A stretch of 10,455 bases of DNA from JBBRHH01 sp038222915 (GTDB lineage Bacteria; Planctomycetota; Phycisphaerae; Tepidisphaerales; Tepidisphaeraceae): positions 1 through 10,455 of the forward strand of contig JBBRHH010000177.1 in NCBI GenBank assembly GCA_038222915.1, in the 5' to 3' direction. The notes beneath the pieces were generated by a model. The model ran no database searches. It saw nothing but the letters and a program-made list of their open reading frames with translations, and was not told where the DNA came from. Positions 1 to 7,615 of this stretch are shown piece by piece (positions within the stretch are counted from its first letter, which is position 1; each line of letters opens with the position of its first letter). A program made the translations under genes and the position numbers.

Positions 1-2
1 CG

Positions 3-164
3 GCCACTCTGAGTGACGATCGACGCAGTGTTCGCCTGGTGCTCGACAAGCTGGTCCAGGGACATGTACATGAACTGCATCTGCCAGGCGTTCGCGACGC
101 GAATGGTCAGCCGTTGTTGCATGAGGTCGCGTATTACACGCTAAACGAAATTCCCAAACCGTGA
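3..164 (+). CDS. C-terminal end of a PVC-type heme-binding/dehydrogenase-like protein (partial)
   Basis: An open frame enters from the left edge and ends at the TGA at 162-164, giving 53 residues with no start in the window. The segment contains HVHELHLPGVRDANGQPLLH followed by VAYYTLNEIPKP at the very end. I recognise this pattern (x-HELHxPGVRxxxGxPLLHxxAYYTLNxIP) as the usual C-terminus of large secreted proteins in Planctomycetota and Verrucomicrobiota that carry glucose/sorbosone-dehydrogenase-like, heme-binding or ThuA-type modules. That is recall of a family pattern; the catalytic or heme-binding part lies outside the window, so the enzyme type is unknown. The stop codon overlaps the GTG start of the next gene (GTGA at 161-164), so the two are probably cotranscribed and translationally coupled. 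Confidence 0.6.
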   Translation, partial: ATLSDDRRSVRLVLDKLVQGHVHELHLPGVRDANGQPLLHEVAYYTLNEIPKP

Positions 165-2374
165 ATTCAATGCAAATAGCACGAAAGCTGAGGTTTCCCT
201 CGTGCGTCGCATTCGGCGCGGCGGTCATGCTGTTTTGCAATGCGGCCGGCGCTGAGCCAGGGGAGCCGGCGCTGATACCGATGCCCAAATCCGTCAAAAC
301 GTCACCGGGTATGACGAAGATCGGCGCTGCGAATCACATTACATACGTGGACGAATCGCTTGCGCCGCTCGCGAAGGTCCTGAGTGAAGAAGTGTTTCTA
401 ACCACTGACGTCCGGATTCAGACGGCAGCGGCAAAGGGAGTTGCGGGGGACGTTGTGTTGCAACTGGACCCGGGAATGAAGGGCGAGCAGTACGCGCTGG
501 AGGTGAAGGATGCGCTGACGGTGAAAGGCGGTAACTACCAGAGTGTGGCGGCCGGCACCGTGACACTCCTGCAAGCATTGAAAGCCGGGAACGGAACACT
601 GGCAGCGCCGCTTCTGGAGATCGCTGATGAGCCAGCGTACTCGTATCGCGGCGCGTTGATCGACCTTGGCCGCAAATACCATTCGCCGGGGGGAATCGAG
701 CAGGTCATCGAGTTGTGCCGGCTCTATAAGATCCGATATCTGCAACTCCACCTGAGCGATGATCAGTTGTTCATGTTCCCGTCGACAAAGTTCCCGCAGA
801 TTGGCAAGAGCAATCGCGAGTTTGCCCGCTTTGAGCCGGCTTCGAGGCCGAAGATTGTGCCGTACACGCTGGACGAACTGCGCGGTTTGGAGCGGTTCGC
901 GCAGGAGCGCGGGGTTTTCCTGGTGCCGGAGCTGGACCTGCCGGGACACTCGGGAAGATTAATCGCGGATGCGCAGGACGTGTTCGGAATTCCTGGAAAT
1001 GGGTCCACGGTCAACATTGCGAGTCCCAAGACGCTTGAAGCACTAACCGGGCTGATGAACGAGGTGATGGATGTGTTTCAAAGCACGCCGTATGTTCACC
1101 TTGGTGCGGACGAGGTGGGGCTTGGCGGGTTGGACACGACGCAGGACTACAAGGACGCGCAATCAAAGTTTGGCATCAAGAGCGTTCATGATCTGTACTG
1201 CAAGTTCATCGTTGACCTGCACGCGGTTGTGACAAAGCGGGGCAAGAAGGTGATCGTGTGGGAGGAGGCTTGCAACGCGGGTGGGGCGTATCCACTGCCG
1301 AAGGATGCGGTGGTGATGGTCTGGTCGCAGGGGCGGAATCCGAACGACATCGTCAAAGACGGCTATTCGGTCGTCAATGCGACATGGGTTCCGCTTTACA
1401 TTGTGCGCGACAATAAGAAGTCAGCCGAGTTTTTGTTCGACTGGTCCGTGCCGAAATTTGGCCGTGAGGGATCAAACGAGTTTACGACGCTGGCCGAGAC
1501 CGGGAAGCTGTTGGGGGCGCAGCTTTGTTCGTGGGAGAATTCTGAGTCGATTGAGATTCAGAGCATGCGGGATCGGCTGGCGGTCGTGGGCGACCGAGGG
1601 TGGAATCCGCAGGCGGGTGAGAACTTCGCGGCATTCAAGTCGAGGCTCGCTCAGACCGACGCCCTGCTCGAGAAGATTGTGCATCCGATTGCGATCCAAG
1701 TGCAGGGGAGGTTTTCGGGCGATGAGAACACGTTTATCGAGCCGCTGAAATTGACGCTGACTCCGAACCGGCCGGGACTGGCGCTCAAATACACGCTCGA
1801 CAACAGCATGCCCGGCGAACACTGGCAGACCTATTCCGGCCCGATCACGCTGGACAAATCGGTACATCTGAGGGCCGGGCTGTTTGATGATCACGGGGCG
1901 CAGCAGGGCTATCTGGTCGGAAGCTGGTTTCGCAGCCGGATTCCGGCGAAGGCCAATCTGGCGACTCGGAAACCGGTAACGGTTGGGCCGTCGCCCGATC
2001 GCAAAGACGGGTGGTTTGCGAAGATTGCCGTGGATGGCCAGTCGGATGACCCTGCAGCGCACTGGGCTTCCGAAGGGCCCGCGCCCCAGTGGTTGCAGGT
2101 CGATCTGGAAAAGGTTTGTCCAATCGACACGATCAACCTGATCACATATTGGGATGGCGGGCGGTACTACCAATGGAACGCCGAGGTTTCTGTTGATGGC
2201 AAGACATGGACGAAGGTATTGGATTTCTCGGAGAACAAGACGCCGGCGACAGCCAAAGGATATTCCGGGAAGTTCAAGAAGATTGACGCGCGGTACGTGC
2301 GGATCAACATGCTGAAGAACAGCGCCAATCCGTTTGTGCATATCGTCGAATTGATTGTGGATGAGTCGAAATAG
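161..2374 (+). CDS. Secreted GH20 beta-N-acetylhexosaminidase with F5/8-type carbohydrate-binding domain
   Basis: A 737-residue glycoside hydrolase of family 20, expected to release terminal beta-linked GlcNAc or GalNAc by substrate-assisted catalysis. Residues 1-31 form a signal peptide ending near CNAAGA. Residues about 35-155 fit the GH20b N-terminal alpha/beta domain. The catalytic barrel spans about 160-480: R163 and D168 (YRGALIDLG), HLSDDQ at 197-202, PELDLPGHS with D259 and H263, the catalytic pair D317-E318 in HLGADEVGLGG, and Trp residues at 367, 388 and 458. Residues about 525-592 resemble the chitobiase/hexosaminidase C-terminal domain (YTLDNSMP, YSGPITL). Residues about 597-735 form an F5/8 type C (discoidin/CBM32-like) domain with WLQVDL, VSVDGKTW and ARYVRI. 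The GTG at 161 gives a 4-bp overlap with the previous stop; an ATG at 170 is equally compatible with the signal peptide, and neither has a clear Shine-Dalgarno sequence. GH20 identity is firm; the exact sugar is not. Confidence 0.93.
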   Translation: MNSMQIARKLRFPSCVAFGAAVMLFCNAAGAEPGEPALIPMPKSVKTSPGMTKIGAANHITYVDESLAPLAKVLSEEVFLTTDVRIQTAAAKGVAGDVVLQLDPGMKGEQYALEVKDALTVKGGNYQSVAAGTVTLLQALKAGNGTLAAPLLEIADEPAYSYRGALIDLGRKYHSPGGIEQVIELCRLYKIRYLQLHLSDDQLFMFPSTKFPQIGKSNREFARFEPASRPKIVPYTLDELRGLERFAQERGVFLVPELDLPGHSGRLIADAQDVFGIPGNGSTVNIASPKTLEALTGLMNEVMDVFQSTPYVHLGADEVGLGGLDTTQDYKDAQSKFGIKSVHDLYCKFIVDLHAVVTKRGKKVIVWEEACNAGGAYPLPKDAVVMVWSQGRNPNDIVKDGYSVVNATWVPLYIVRDNKKSAEFLFDWSVPKFGREGSNEFTTLAETGKLLGAQLCSWENSESIEIQSMRDRLAVVGDRGWNPQAGENFAAFKSRLAQTDALLEKIVHPIAIQVQGRFSGDENTFIEPLKLTLTPNRPGLALKYTLDNSMPGEHWQTYSGPITLDKSVHLRAGLFDDHGAQQGYLVGSWFRSRIPAKANLATRKPVTVGPSPDRKDGWFAKIAVDGQSDDPAAHWASEGPAPQWLQVDLEKVCPIDTINLITYWDGGRYYQWNAEVSVDGKTWTKVLDFSENKTPATAKGYSGKFKKIDARYVRINMLKNSANPFVHIVELIVDESK

Positions 2375-2382
2375 TTTGTGTC

Positions 2383-3426
2383 ATGAAATGCATCGTTGTC
2401 ATTCTCGTTTTTTGCGCTGCCGCGGGGCCGTTCGCTGCCGCTTCCAAGCCAGTCAAAGTGTTTATCCTGGCGGGTCAATCCAACATGGATGGACAGGCGA
2501 ATGTTTCGACGATTGACTTCCTCGGCGAGGACAAGGAGCACGGCGCGCTGCTCAAGAAGTTCAAACCGGACGGCAAGACGCTTGTCACACGCGATGACGT
2601 GTGGGTGGCCAACGGTGGCGTTTACGGGATCCTTGGGCCGGGTTATGGCGGACGCAAGAATTACGACAAGCTCGGCAACAACATCGGGCCGGAATATGCG
2701 TTCGGCTATTTCATGGGGGAGGCGATCGAGGAACAGGTGCTGCTCATCAAGTATGGGCCGGGGGGCCAGAGTCTCTACGCCAATTTCCGACCGCCCAGCG
2801 CGGGCAAGCCGGACATTAAAGGTGTGAAGCCGGAGGATATCGGCAGTCAATATCGGATTCTGATTGGCTACGTTCACGAGACGCTGGACAATCTGAAGAA
2901 GCATTTTCCTTCCTATGTTGAGAGTGCTGGTTATGAGGTCGCCGGTTTCGTCTGGTTTCAGGGGTATAACGATCAGTTCGACGAGACAGCGCGGAAGGAA
3001 TATGGGGCAAACCTTGTCCATCTGATCAAGGACATGCGCGCTGAATTCAGAGCACCCGGGATGAAAGTTGTGGTTGGTGTGATGGGGGTGAACGGCGTGA
3101 AGAATGAGGTCGGGAAGCAGAAGGAAGTACGGGATGGTCAACGGTTCGTGAATACGGTGCCGGAGTTTGCGGGAAACGTGAAAGCCATCGAGACCGCCCC
3201 GCTGTTACATCCTGACATTGTCGCCATCAAGACCGCGGGCTGGCTGAACAAGGATCGCGACTTGAAGAAGGACCCGATTACCCCGGAAGAGAAGGCGATG
3301 CTCAGCCGCGCGACGTCGAACCAGGGCTATCACTATTACGGCGAGGGGCGTTTCTTCATTCTGCTGGGAAAGAGTTTTGCTGACACGATGCTGGATCTGA
3401 TGCGGACGGCAGAGCACGTCAAATGA
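2383..3426 (+). CDS. Secreted SASA-type (sialate O-acetylesterase-like) carbohydrate esterase
   Basis: A 347-residue SGNH-fold esterase of the SASA/DUF303 (carbohydrate esterase 6-like) group, predicted to remove O-acetyl groups from sugars outside the cytoplasm. Residues 1-20 are a signal peptide with cleavage near FAAA/SKP. Block I is the classic FILAGQSNMDG with nucleophile S33. YGPGGQSLY at 124-132 fits the glycine oxyanion block, FVWFQGYND at 189-197 fits the WxQGxxD block, and GYHYYGEGRFFILLGKSFAD near the C-terminus supplies the likely catalytic H317. The WFQGYND form replaces the WHQGE seen in classic sialate esterases and is, from memory, common in planctomycetal SASA paralogues. The gene begins 8 bp after the GH20 stop, with no obvious Shine-Dalgarno sequence. 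The substrate (acetyl-xylan, acetylated sialic acid or another acetylated sugar) cannot be decided; the GH20 and sulfatase neighbours favour an amino-sugar or sulfated glycan. Confidence 0.87.
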   Translation: MKCIVVILVFCAAAGPFAAASKPVKVFILAGQSNMDGQANVSTIDFLGEDKEHGALLKKFKPDGKTLVTRDDVWVANGGVYGILGPGYGGRKNYDKLGNNIGPEYAFGYFMGEAIEEQVLLIKYGPGGQSLYANFRPPSAGKPDIKGVKPEDIGSQYRILIGYVHETLDNLKKHFPSYVESAGYEVAGFVWFQGYNDQFDETARKEYGANLVHLIKDMRAEFRAPGMKVVVGVMGVNGVKNEVGKQKEVRDGQRFVNTVPEFAGNVKAIETAPLLHPDIVAIKTAGWLNKDRDLKKDPITPEEKAMLSRATSNQGYHYYGEGRFFILLGKSFADTMLDLMRTAEHVK

Positions 3427-3429
3427 AGC

Positions 3430-3434
3430 GAGGA
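3430..3434 (+). promoter_or_regulatory. Ribosome binding site for the transglutaminase-like gene
   Basis: GAGGA lies 8 nt before the ATG at 3443, in the 16-bp gap after the esterase stop. It supports this ATG as the start of the transglutaminase-like gene and its independent initiation within the transcript. Confidence 0.6.
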
Positions 3435-3442
3435 ATCTACGC

Positions 3443-5122
3443 ATGAGAAAATGTGCCATTTTGATCATCATGCTCTGTTGCCTTCCAACGCTCGTTTATG
3501 GTTGGGAACCGAGCGTCAAGGATCTGGATTCCGCCATCCAGTCGGGTGATTTCGGCGGCTATCTTGACAATGCGAGCCGGTGGCTTGGTCAGAAGCTTGG
3601 GGCCGATGTGAGCGAAGCTGGCGTTAAAGGGCTGCTTAAAGACGGGGTTTTTGCGAACACACTGGACCAACGGCAACTTATCTTCAAGGCGAGCGCGGAA
3701 CGATTGGGCGCCATTGCGAAGACCGACGCATCGCATGCGGAGTTTTTAAGCTGGCTGATGAAGAACACGCCCGCCATGGACTTATATCTTGAGGGAGTGG
3801 TGCCACTCGGAATCGCGGCCCGGGAGCAGGATCGTTTTAAGCTGAGCGTCGAATCGCTGGAGATCTGGAAGCGGATATTCGAGGCCGATCCGGAATCGAA
3901 GGATGGGTTGTATTTGAAGCTGGCGATCGCGACGGCGATTGCTCCGCCAGGTAGTGGGAATCATGGGGCGGGGCAGGTGACGCCGCCTGGCGATCCGGTG
4001 GAGCGTTACAAACATTTCAAAACGGCCCATAAGAACAAAGAGCTGTCTTCCGGCTTTGATGGATTGACGGTCTGGGAATATCAGCAGGTCGTTTCGTCGT
4101 GCGCATCGGATGCGGACCTCGCGTGGGTGCGTGAAATGATCAACACGTGGCGGCCTGACCTGCGGATCAAGGAACAGGTTGTCAATTCGACGAGCGAAGT
4201 GTGGCGCAGGGATTCGCCGCATCCGTACTCGGATTACAAGTCGGTGATCTCGGGAGGCGGCAAATGCGGGCCGCGGTCATCGTGGTCGGTCATGGTCTGC
4301 CAGGCATTCGGCATTCCGGCGATTGGGGTTGGTCAGCCGGCGCATGCGTGTGTTGCTTATAAGGCTATCGATCCATCGGTTGAGCCGCAGCCGGGAAATG
4401 TGTGGAAGGTCGCGTATGGCCGGGGGTGGCAGGTGTCGAAATTGATGGGGATGTCGGGGCTCGAATTTCTTGCGGGGATCGAAGAGCGGTCACATCCTGC
4501 GGAGTTTTCGCAGGTGGAGCATTTGCGCTGGCTTGCGTCGGCCATCGGTTCCGGGGAGCAGGCCACGGCGCTGATGAACGTGGCGCACGCGATCGAGAAG
4601 TCGACGACCGCCGCTGCGAAGGATGTGACGGTGTCGGAAAAAGCTGAAGAGGCGGATATGGAAGTTTCGCCTGCCAAAGTGACGACCGCGCCGGCCGTGG
4701 CCGTGAAGGCGGCTATCAAAGTGCCGCCCGATGGCGCGCGGATCGAGGCGGCGGGCTTTGCCCGGATATCGGGAATTCGTGTGTATGACAGCCCCACGGG
4801 CGGCAAGCAGGCGAATTTTCAAAAGAACCTGGCGAGCAGTTGGATCGAGTATTCGCTGGATGTACCCGAATCCGGGACATATTCACTGGTCCTGCGGCTC
4901 GCCACACCCAACGATGAACAGGTTTTGGAGGTGAGTAGTGGGCAGGATGAATCGGTTCAGATCAAGGTGCCCAATTCGGCCGGCCTGTGGGCGACTGCTG
5001 CGACGGAACTTCGTTTGGAGAAGGGGAGTCAGACATTAAAGATTGCGGCACCGTTCCAGAGAGGGATTGCCGTGCGGTGGCTTGAACTGAAACCAGTCCG
5101 CGAGAACAACGTTCAAAAGTAG
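3443..5122 (+). CDS. Secreted transglutaminase-like cysteine protein with C-terminal CBM6/35-like domain
   Basis: A 559-residue exported protein. Residues 1-20 are a signal peptide (cleavage near LVYG/WEP). An alpha-helical region occupies about 25-250. The transglutaminase-like core is at about 255-365: SGGGKCGPRSSW with candidate nucleophile C275, a helix AFGIPAIGVGQPAHACVAYK with candidate H301, a strand VWKVAYGRGWQVS at 320-332, and LEFLAGIEERSHP downstream. I recall this GGxCGxR..FGIP..GxxQPxHA arrangement from transglutaminase-like proteins of PVC bacteria. The usual third residue (Asp/Asn after the His) is not obvious: the expected strand shows Ala-Tyr. An Ala/Lys/Glu/Thr-rich linker at about 385-430 leads to a beta-rich domain at 432-550 (SSWIEYSLDVPESGTYSLVL, then GIAVRWLEL) resembling CBM6/CBM35 galactose-binding folds. 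Its activity could be peptidase, amidase, crosslinking or none. Flanked by carbohydrate-active genes, it probably acts on a glycosylated surface or glycoprotein. Confidence 0.75.
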   Translation: MRKCAILIIMLCCLPTLVYGWEPSVKDLDSAIQSGDFGGYLDNASRWLGQKLGADVSEAGVKGLLKDGVFANTLDQRQLIFKASAERLGAIAKTDASHAEFLSWLMKNTPAMDLYLEGVVPLGIAAREQDRFKLSVESLEIWKRIFEADPESKDGLYLKLAIATAIAPPGSGNHGAGQVTPPGDPVERYKHFKTAHKNKELSSGFDGLTVWEYQQVVSSCASDADLAWVREMINTWRPDLRIKEQVVNSTSEVWRRDSPHPYSDYKSVISGGGKCGPRSSWSVMVCQAFGIPAIGVGQPAHACVAYKAIDPSVEPQPGNVWKVAYGRGWQVSKLMGMSGLEFLAGIEERSHPAEFSQVEHLRWLASAIGSGEQATALMNVAHAIEKSTTAAAKDVTVSEKAEEADMEVSPAKVTTAPAVAVKAAIKVPPDGARIEAAGFARISGIRVYDSPTGGKQANFQKNLASSWIEYSLDVPESGTYSLVLRLATPNDEQVLEVSSGQDESVQIKVPNSAGLWATAATELRLEKGSQTLKIAAPFQRGIAVRWLELKPVRENNVQK

Positions 5123-5128
5123 AGGCGC

Positions 5129-7615
5129 ATGAAGAATTTATTTGTCGCGGTCGCCCTGGCCGTGATGCTCGTCAGCGACGTATCGGCCGCGCCTTCGGCG
5201 GGGCCGCCGGATCTCACGCAAAGCACCGCGGTGGATCGCAAGCTGACTTACAACCTTGGCGCGACGGGACTTCGCGGCTGGATCTACACGCACCCGGCGA
5301 CGTATCTCGATAGCCTGCAGGGGCGAACCACGGCGGCGAGCCGGCAGATCCTGATTACGCACGTCGGGGCGAAGTCGCCGGCGGATGGCGTGATGGAGGT
5401 GGATGATGTGATCCTGGGGGTCGACGGCAAGCCGTTCAGCGACGATGCCCGCAAGAGCATCGCCGTGGCGATTCAGGAGGCCGAAAAGGAAAGTAAGGGC
5501 GGTATTCTAAAGCTGACACGGTGGCGCGCCGGGAAAGCCGAGGAGGTTCAAATCAAAATGCGCGTGATGGGGACGTACAGCGACACCGCGCCCTACGACT
5601 GCCCGAAATCAAAAAAGGTCCTTGAGGAGGCGTGCAAGGTTCTTGAGAAGGAACCACTCGAGGACAACTGGCATGGCGCGATCAATGGGCTGGCATTGCT
5701 GGCGACCGGCAATGCGGAATATCTGCCGCGGGTGCAGGCGCTTGCGCGGAAGATTGGGCCGCCGACTCTGAAAGTGGAACTGAAATTCGGCATGGTGGTT
5801 TGGGAATGGGCATACCGAAACATATTCCTCTGCGAGTATTACCTGCAGACCGGTGACAAAGAAGTACTTCATGCCATCAACGAATATACGCTCGCGCTGG
5901 CGAAGGGGCAGAGCATGTATGGAACTTTCGGGCATGGAACGGCCGACTTGACGCCTGAAGGCGCGCTGCATGGATCGATCCCGCCGTACGGCCCGGTGAA
6001 CATGGCGGGATTGCCGGCCAACCTTTCGATTGTGCTTGGTAAACAGTGCGGGGTGAAGGATGAAGAGGTCGAACGGGCGATCCAGATTGCTTCACATTTC
6101 TTTGGGTATTTCGTGGACAAGGGGGCGATTCCTTACGGCGAGCATGAGCCGTGGCCGTATCACGAAAACAATGGCAAGAATTCCATTTCGGCGGTGATGT
6201 TCTCGCTGCAGGCTGACCGGGCGAAAGATGCGCGCTTCTTTGCGCAGATGGCGACAGCGGGATACCGCAGCCGGGAATGCGGCCACACCGGGCAGGGGTT
6301 CAGTTATCTGTGGGGGGCGATGGGGGCCAATGTGGGCGGGCCGGCGGCTTTGGCTGCTTTTGTGAAGGAAGCGTCGTGGCACCTGGATCTTGTGCGGCGA
6401 TGTGACGGGTCGTTTACTTACGACGGCGGCGAGCAGTATGGGCCGGGTAAGACGGATGACAACACATACTATGGCAAAAGCAGTTACAGTGGGCTGAGTC
6501 CCACTGCCACGTATGTGCTCACCTATTCGCTGCCGTTGAAGAAATTGTTGATCACGGGCAGGAATGCGAATCCGTCGAATTGGCTCAGCAAGAAGGATGT
6601 GGACGAGGCGATTGCTTCCGGGCGGTTTGACCTGGATCGGAAGCAGAAGAGCACGGAAGAGCTTATGGCGGCATTTGGCGATTGGTCGCCGATCGTGCGC
6701 GGCTGGGCGGCGGAAGAATTGTCGCGACGGCCTGAGGCGAAGGCGATGGTGCCTCAACTGATCAAGCTGGCCGAGGGGGAGAATGTCCATGCAAGCCAGG
6801 GCGCCTGCGAGGCGTTGGGCGATATGCGGAGTGCTGAGGCGATACCCGTGTTGGTTCGGTTGCTCAGCCATGAGGATCGCTGGCTCAGGTTCAAAGCCGC
6901 CGAGGCGATCAAGAAGATGGGCGGTGAGGCGAAACCATCCATTCCAGAATTGCTCAAGGCGGTCGCAGAGACGGCCGAGGCGTCCAAGCCGATTGTCTGG
7001 GCTGATCCGGTTCAATTGACGCAGGGGCAGCTGGCGGCGGCGCTCTTCTCTGGTCCACTGACCGATGCATTGAAGAAAGCAGATCCGACACTGCTCTACC
7101 CCGCGATTCGCGCCGTCTCGACAAACGCAGATGGAATGGCGAGGGCGACGCTGAGGGGATTTTTCGAGAACAAGCTGACCAACGAAGATGTGCAGGCGCT
7201 CGCACCGGATCTCCTGGCGGCGCTGCGCGTGCGTTGCCCGGCCGACACGATGTTCGGCTCCGAGATTCGCATGGGCGCGTTCCAGGCGTTGGTGAAATAT
7301 CACTACAAAGAGGGAATTGAAGCCGGCGTCATGTTTGCAAAGACGCAGGGCGGCCATGGCAGCGAAAGCCGAACCGGCGTGATCATGAAGGGGATCGTCA
7401 GTTTCGGATCGGCCGCGCGGGAAGCGGTGCCGCAGTTGAAAGAACTGATCGTCGCGCTCAACGAGCAATGCAAGCGCGGCGAATTTCCCGGGGGAGAACT
7501 CAATAAACGGAGGACAGATGCAGTAGAGGAAGCAATCACCTCCATTGAATCTGCGACAACTCATCCCGAATTGCGGACCATCAATTTGCGGCCCGCAGGA
7601 GAATCAAACAAATGA
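5129..7615 (+). CDS. DUF6288 protein: PDZ domain, helical toroid-like region and HEAT repeats
   Basis: An 828-residue exported protein with a signal peptide at 1-20 (cleavage near VSA/APS). DUF6288-type features begin with YNLGATGLRGWIYT at 41-54 and a PDZ-like domain at about 70-148 (ILITHVGAKSPADG, DDVILGVDGKPF, GILKLTRWR). No serine protease domain accompanies the PDZ. Residues about 160-475 look like an alpha/alpha toroid rich in conserved-looking Gly, His and aromatic residues: FGHGTADLTPEGALHGS, PPYGPVNMAGLP, CGHTGQGFSYLWGAMGA and DGSFTYDGGEQYG. This region could be enzymatic or a scaffold; its function is unknown to me. Three HEAT repeats follow at about 518-612, with further helical repeats to about 805. 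The ATG lies 6 bp after the previous stop with a close AGAGG (5121-5125). The family call is from memory; partner binding through PDZ and HEAT is inference. The TGA stop overlaps the next gene's ATG (ATGA). Confidence 0.78.
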   Translation: MKNLFVAVALAVMLVSDVSAAPSAGPPDLTQSTAVDRKLTYNLGATGLRGWIYTHPATYLDSLQGRTTAASRQILITHVGAKSPADGVMEVDDVILGVDGKPFSDDARKSIAVAIQEAEKESKGGILKLTRWRAGKAEEVQIKMRVMGTYSDTAPYDCPKSKKVLEEACKVLEKEPLEDNWHGAINGLALLATGNAEYLPRVQALARKIGPPTLKVELKFGMVVWEWAYRNIFLCEYYLQTGDKEVLHAINEYTLALAKGQSMYGTFGHGTADLTPEGALHGSIPPYGPVNMAGLPANLSIVLGKQCGVKDEEVERAIQIASHFFGYFVDKGAIPYGEHEPWPYHENNGKNSISAVMFSLQADRAKDARFFAQMATAGYRSRECGHTGQGFSYLWGAMGANVGGPAALAAFVKEASWHLDLVRRCDGSFTYDGGEQYGPGKTDDNTYYGKSSYSGLSPTATYVLTYSLPLKKLLITGRNANPSNWLSKKDVDEAIASGRFDLDRKQKSTEELMAAFGDWSPIVRGWAAEELSRRPEAKAMVPQLIKLAEGENVHASQGACEALGDMRSAEAIPVLVRLLSHEDRWLRFKAAEAIKKMGGEAKPSIPELLKAVAETAEASKPIVWADPVQLTQGQLAAALFSGPLTDALKKADPTLLYPAIRAVSTNADGMARATLRGFFENKLTNEDVQALAPDLLAALRVRCPADTMFGSEIRMGAFQALVKYHYKEGIEAGVMFAKTQGGHGSESRTGVIMKGIVSFGSAAREAVPQLKELIVALNEQCKRGEFPGGELNKRRTDAVEEAITSIESATTHPELRTINLRPAGESNK
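7597..7601 (+). promoter_or_regulatory. Ribosome binding site for the small zinc peptidase gene
   Basis: AGGAG lies 10 nt before the ATG at 7612, inside the end of the DUF6288 coding sequence. It supports initiation at the ATGA overlap and coupling of the two genes. Confidence 0.6.

Noticed and set aside
1472..2341. 289-codon minus-strand open frame within GH20
   Set aside because: It is opposite the GH20 catalytic end and binding domains; the translation has no family features.
2383..2445. Possible lipoprotein signal in the esterase (LVFC near residue 11)
   Set aside because: The residue before Cys is Phe, not Gly/Ala/Ser, so the lipobox fails; a Sec type I signal cleaved near residue 20 fits better.
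2167..3141. 324-codon minus-strand open frame spanning the GH20/esterase junction
   Set aside because: It crosses two genuine genes whose motifs are intact on the other strand, shows no signal peptide or domain, and has no ribosome binding context.
3427..3442. The largest gap between genes as a promoter or terminator site
   Set aside because: It is only 16 bp and is filled by a ribosome binding site; no hairpin or T-run is present.
4598..4735. Ala/Lys/Thr-rich stretch in the transglutaminase-like gene as a repeat element
   Set aside because: There is no regular repeat unit at DNA or protein level; it reads as a flexible linker between two domains.
6092..7564. 490-codon open frame on the minus strand opposite the DUF6288 gene
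   Set aside because: It lies entirely within a well-supported coding gene, its product is Arg/Leu/His-rich with no recognisable domain, and such antisense frames are expected from GC-biased codon use.
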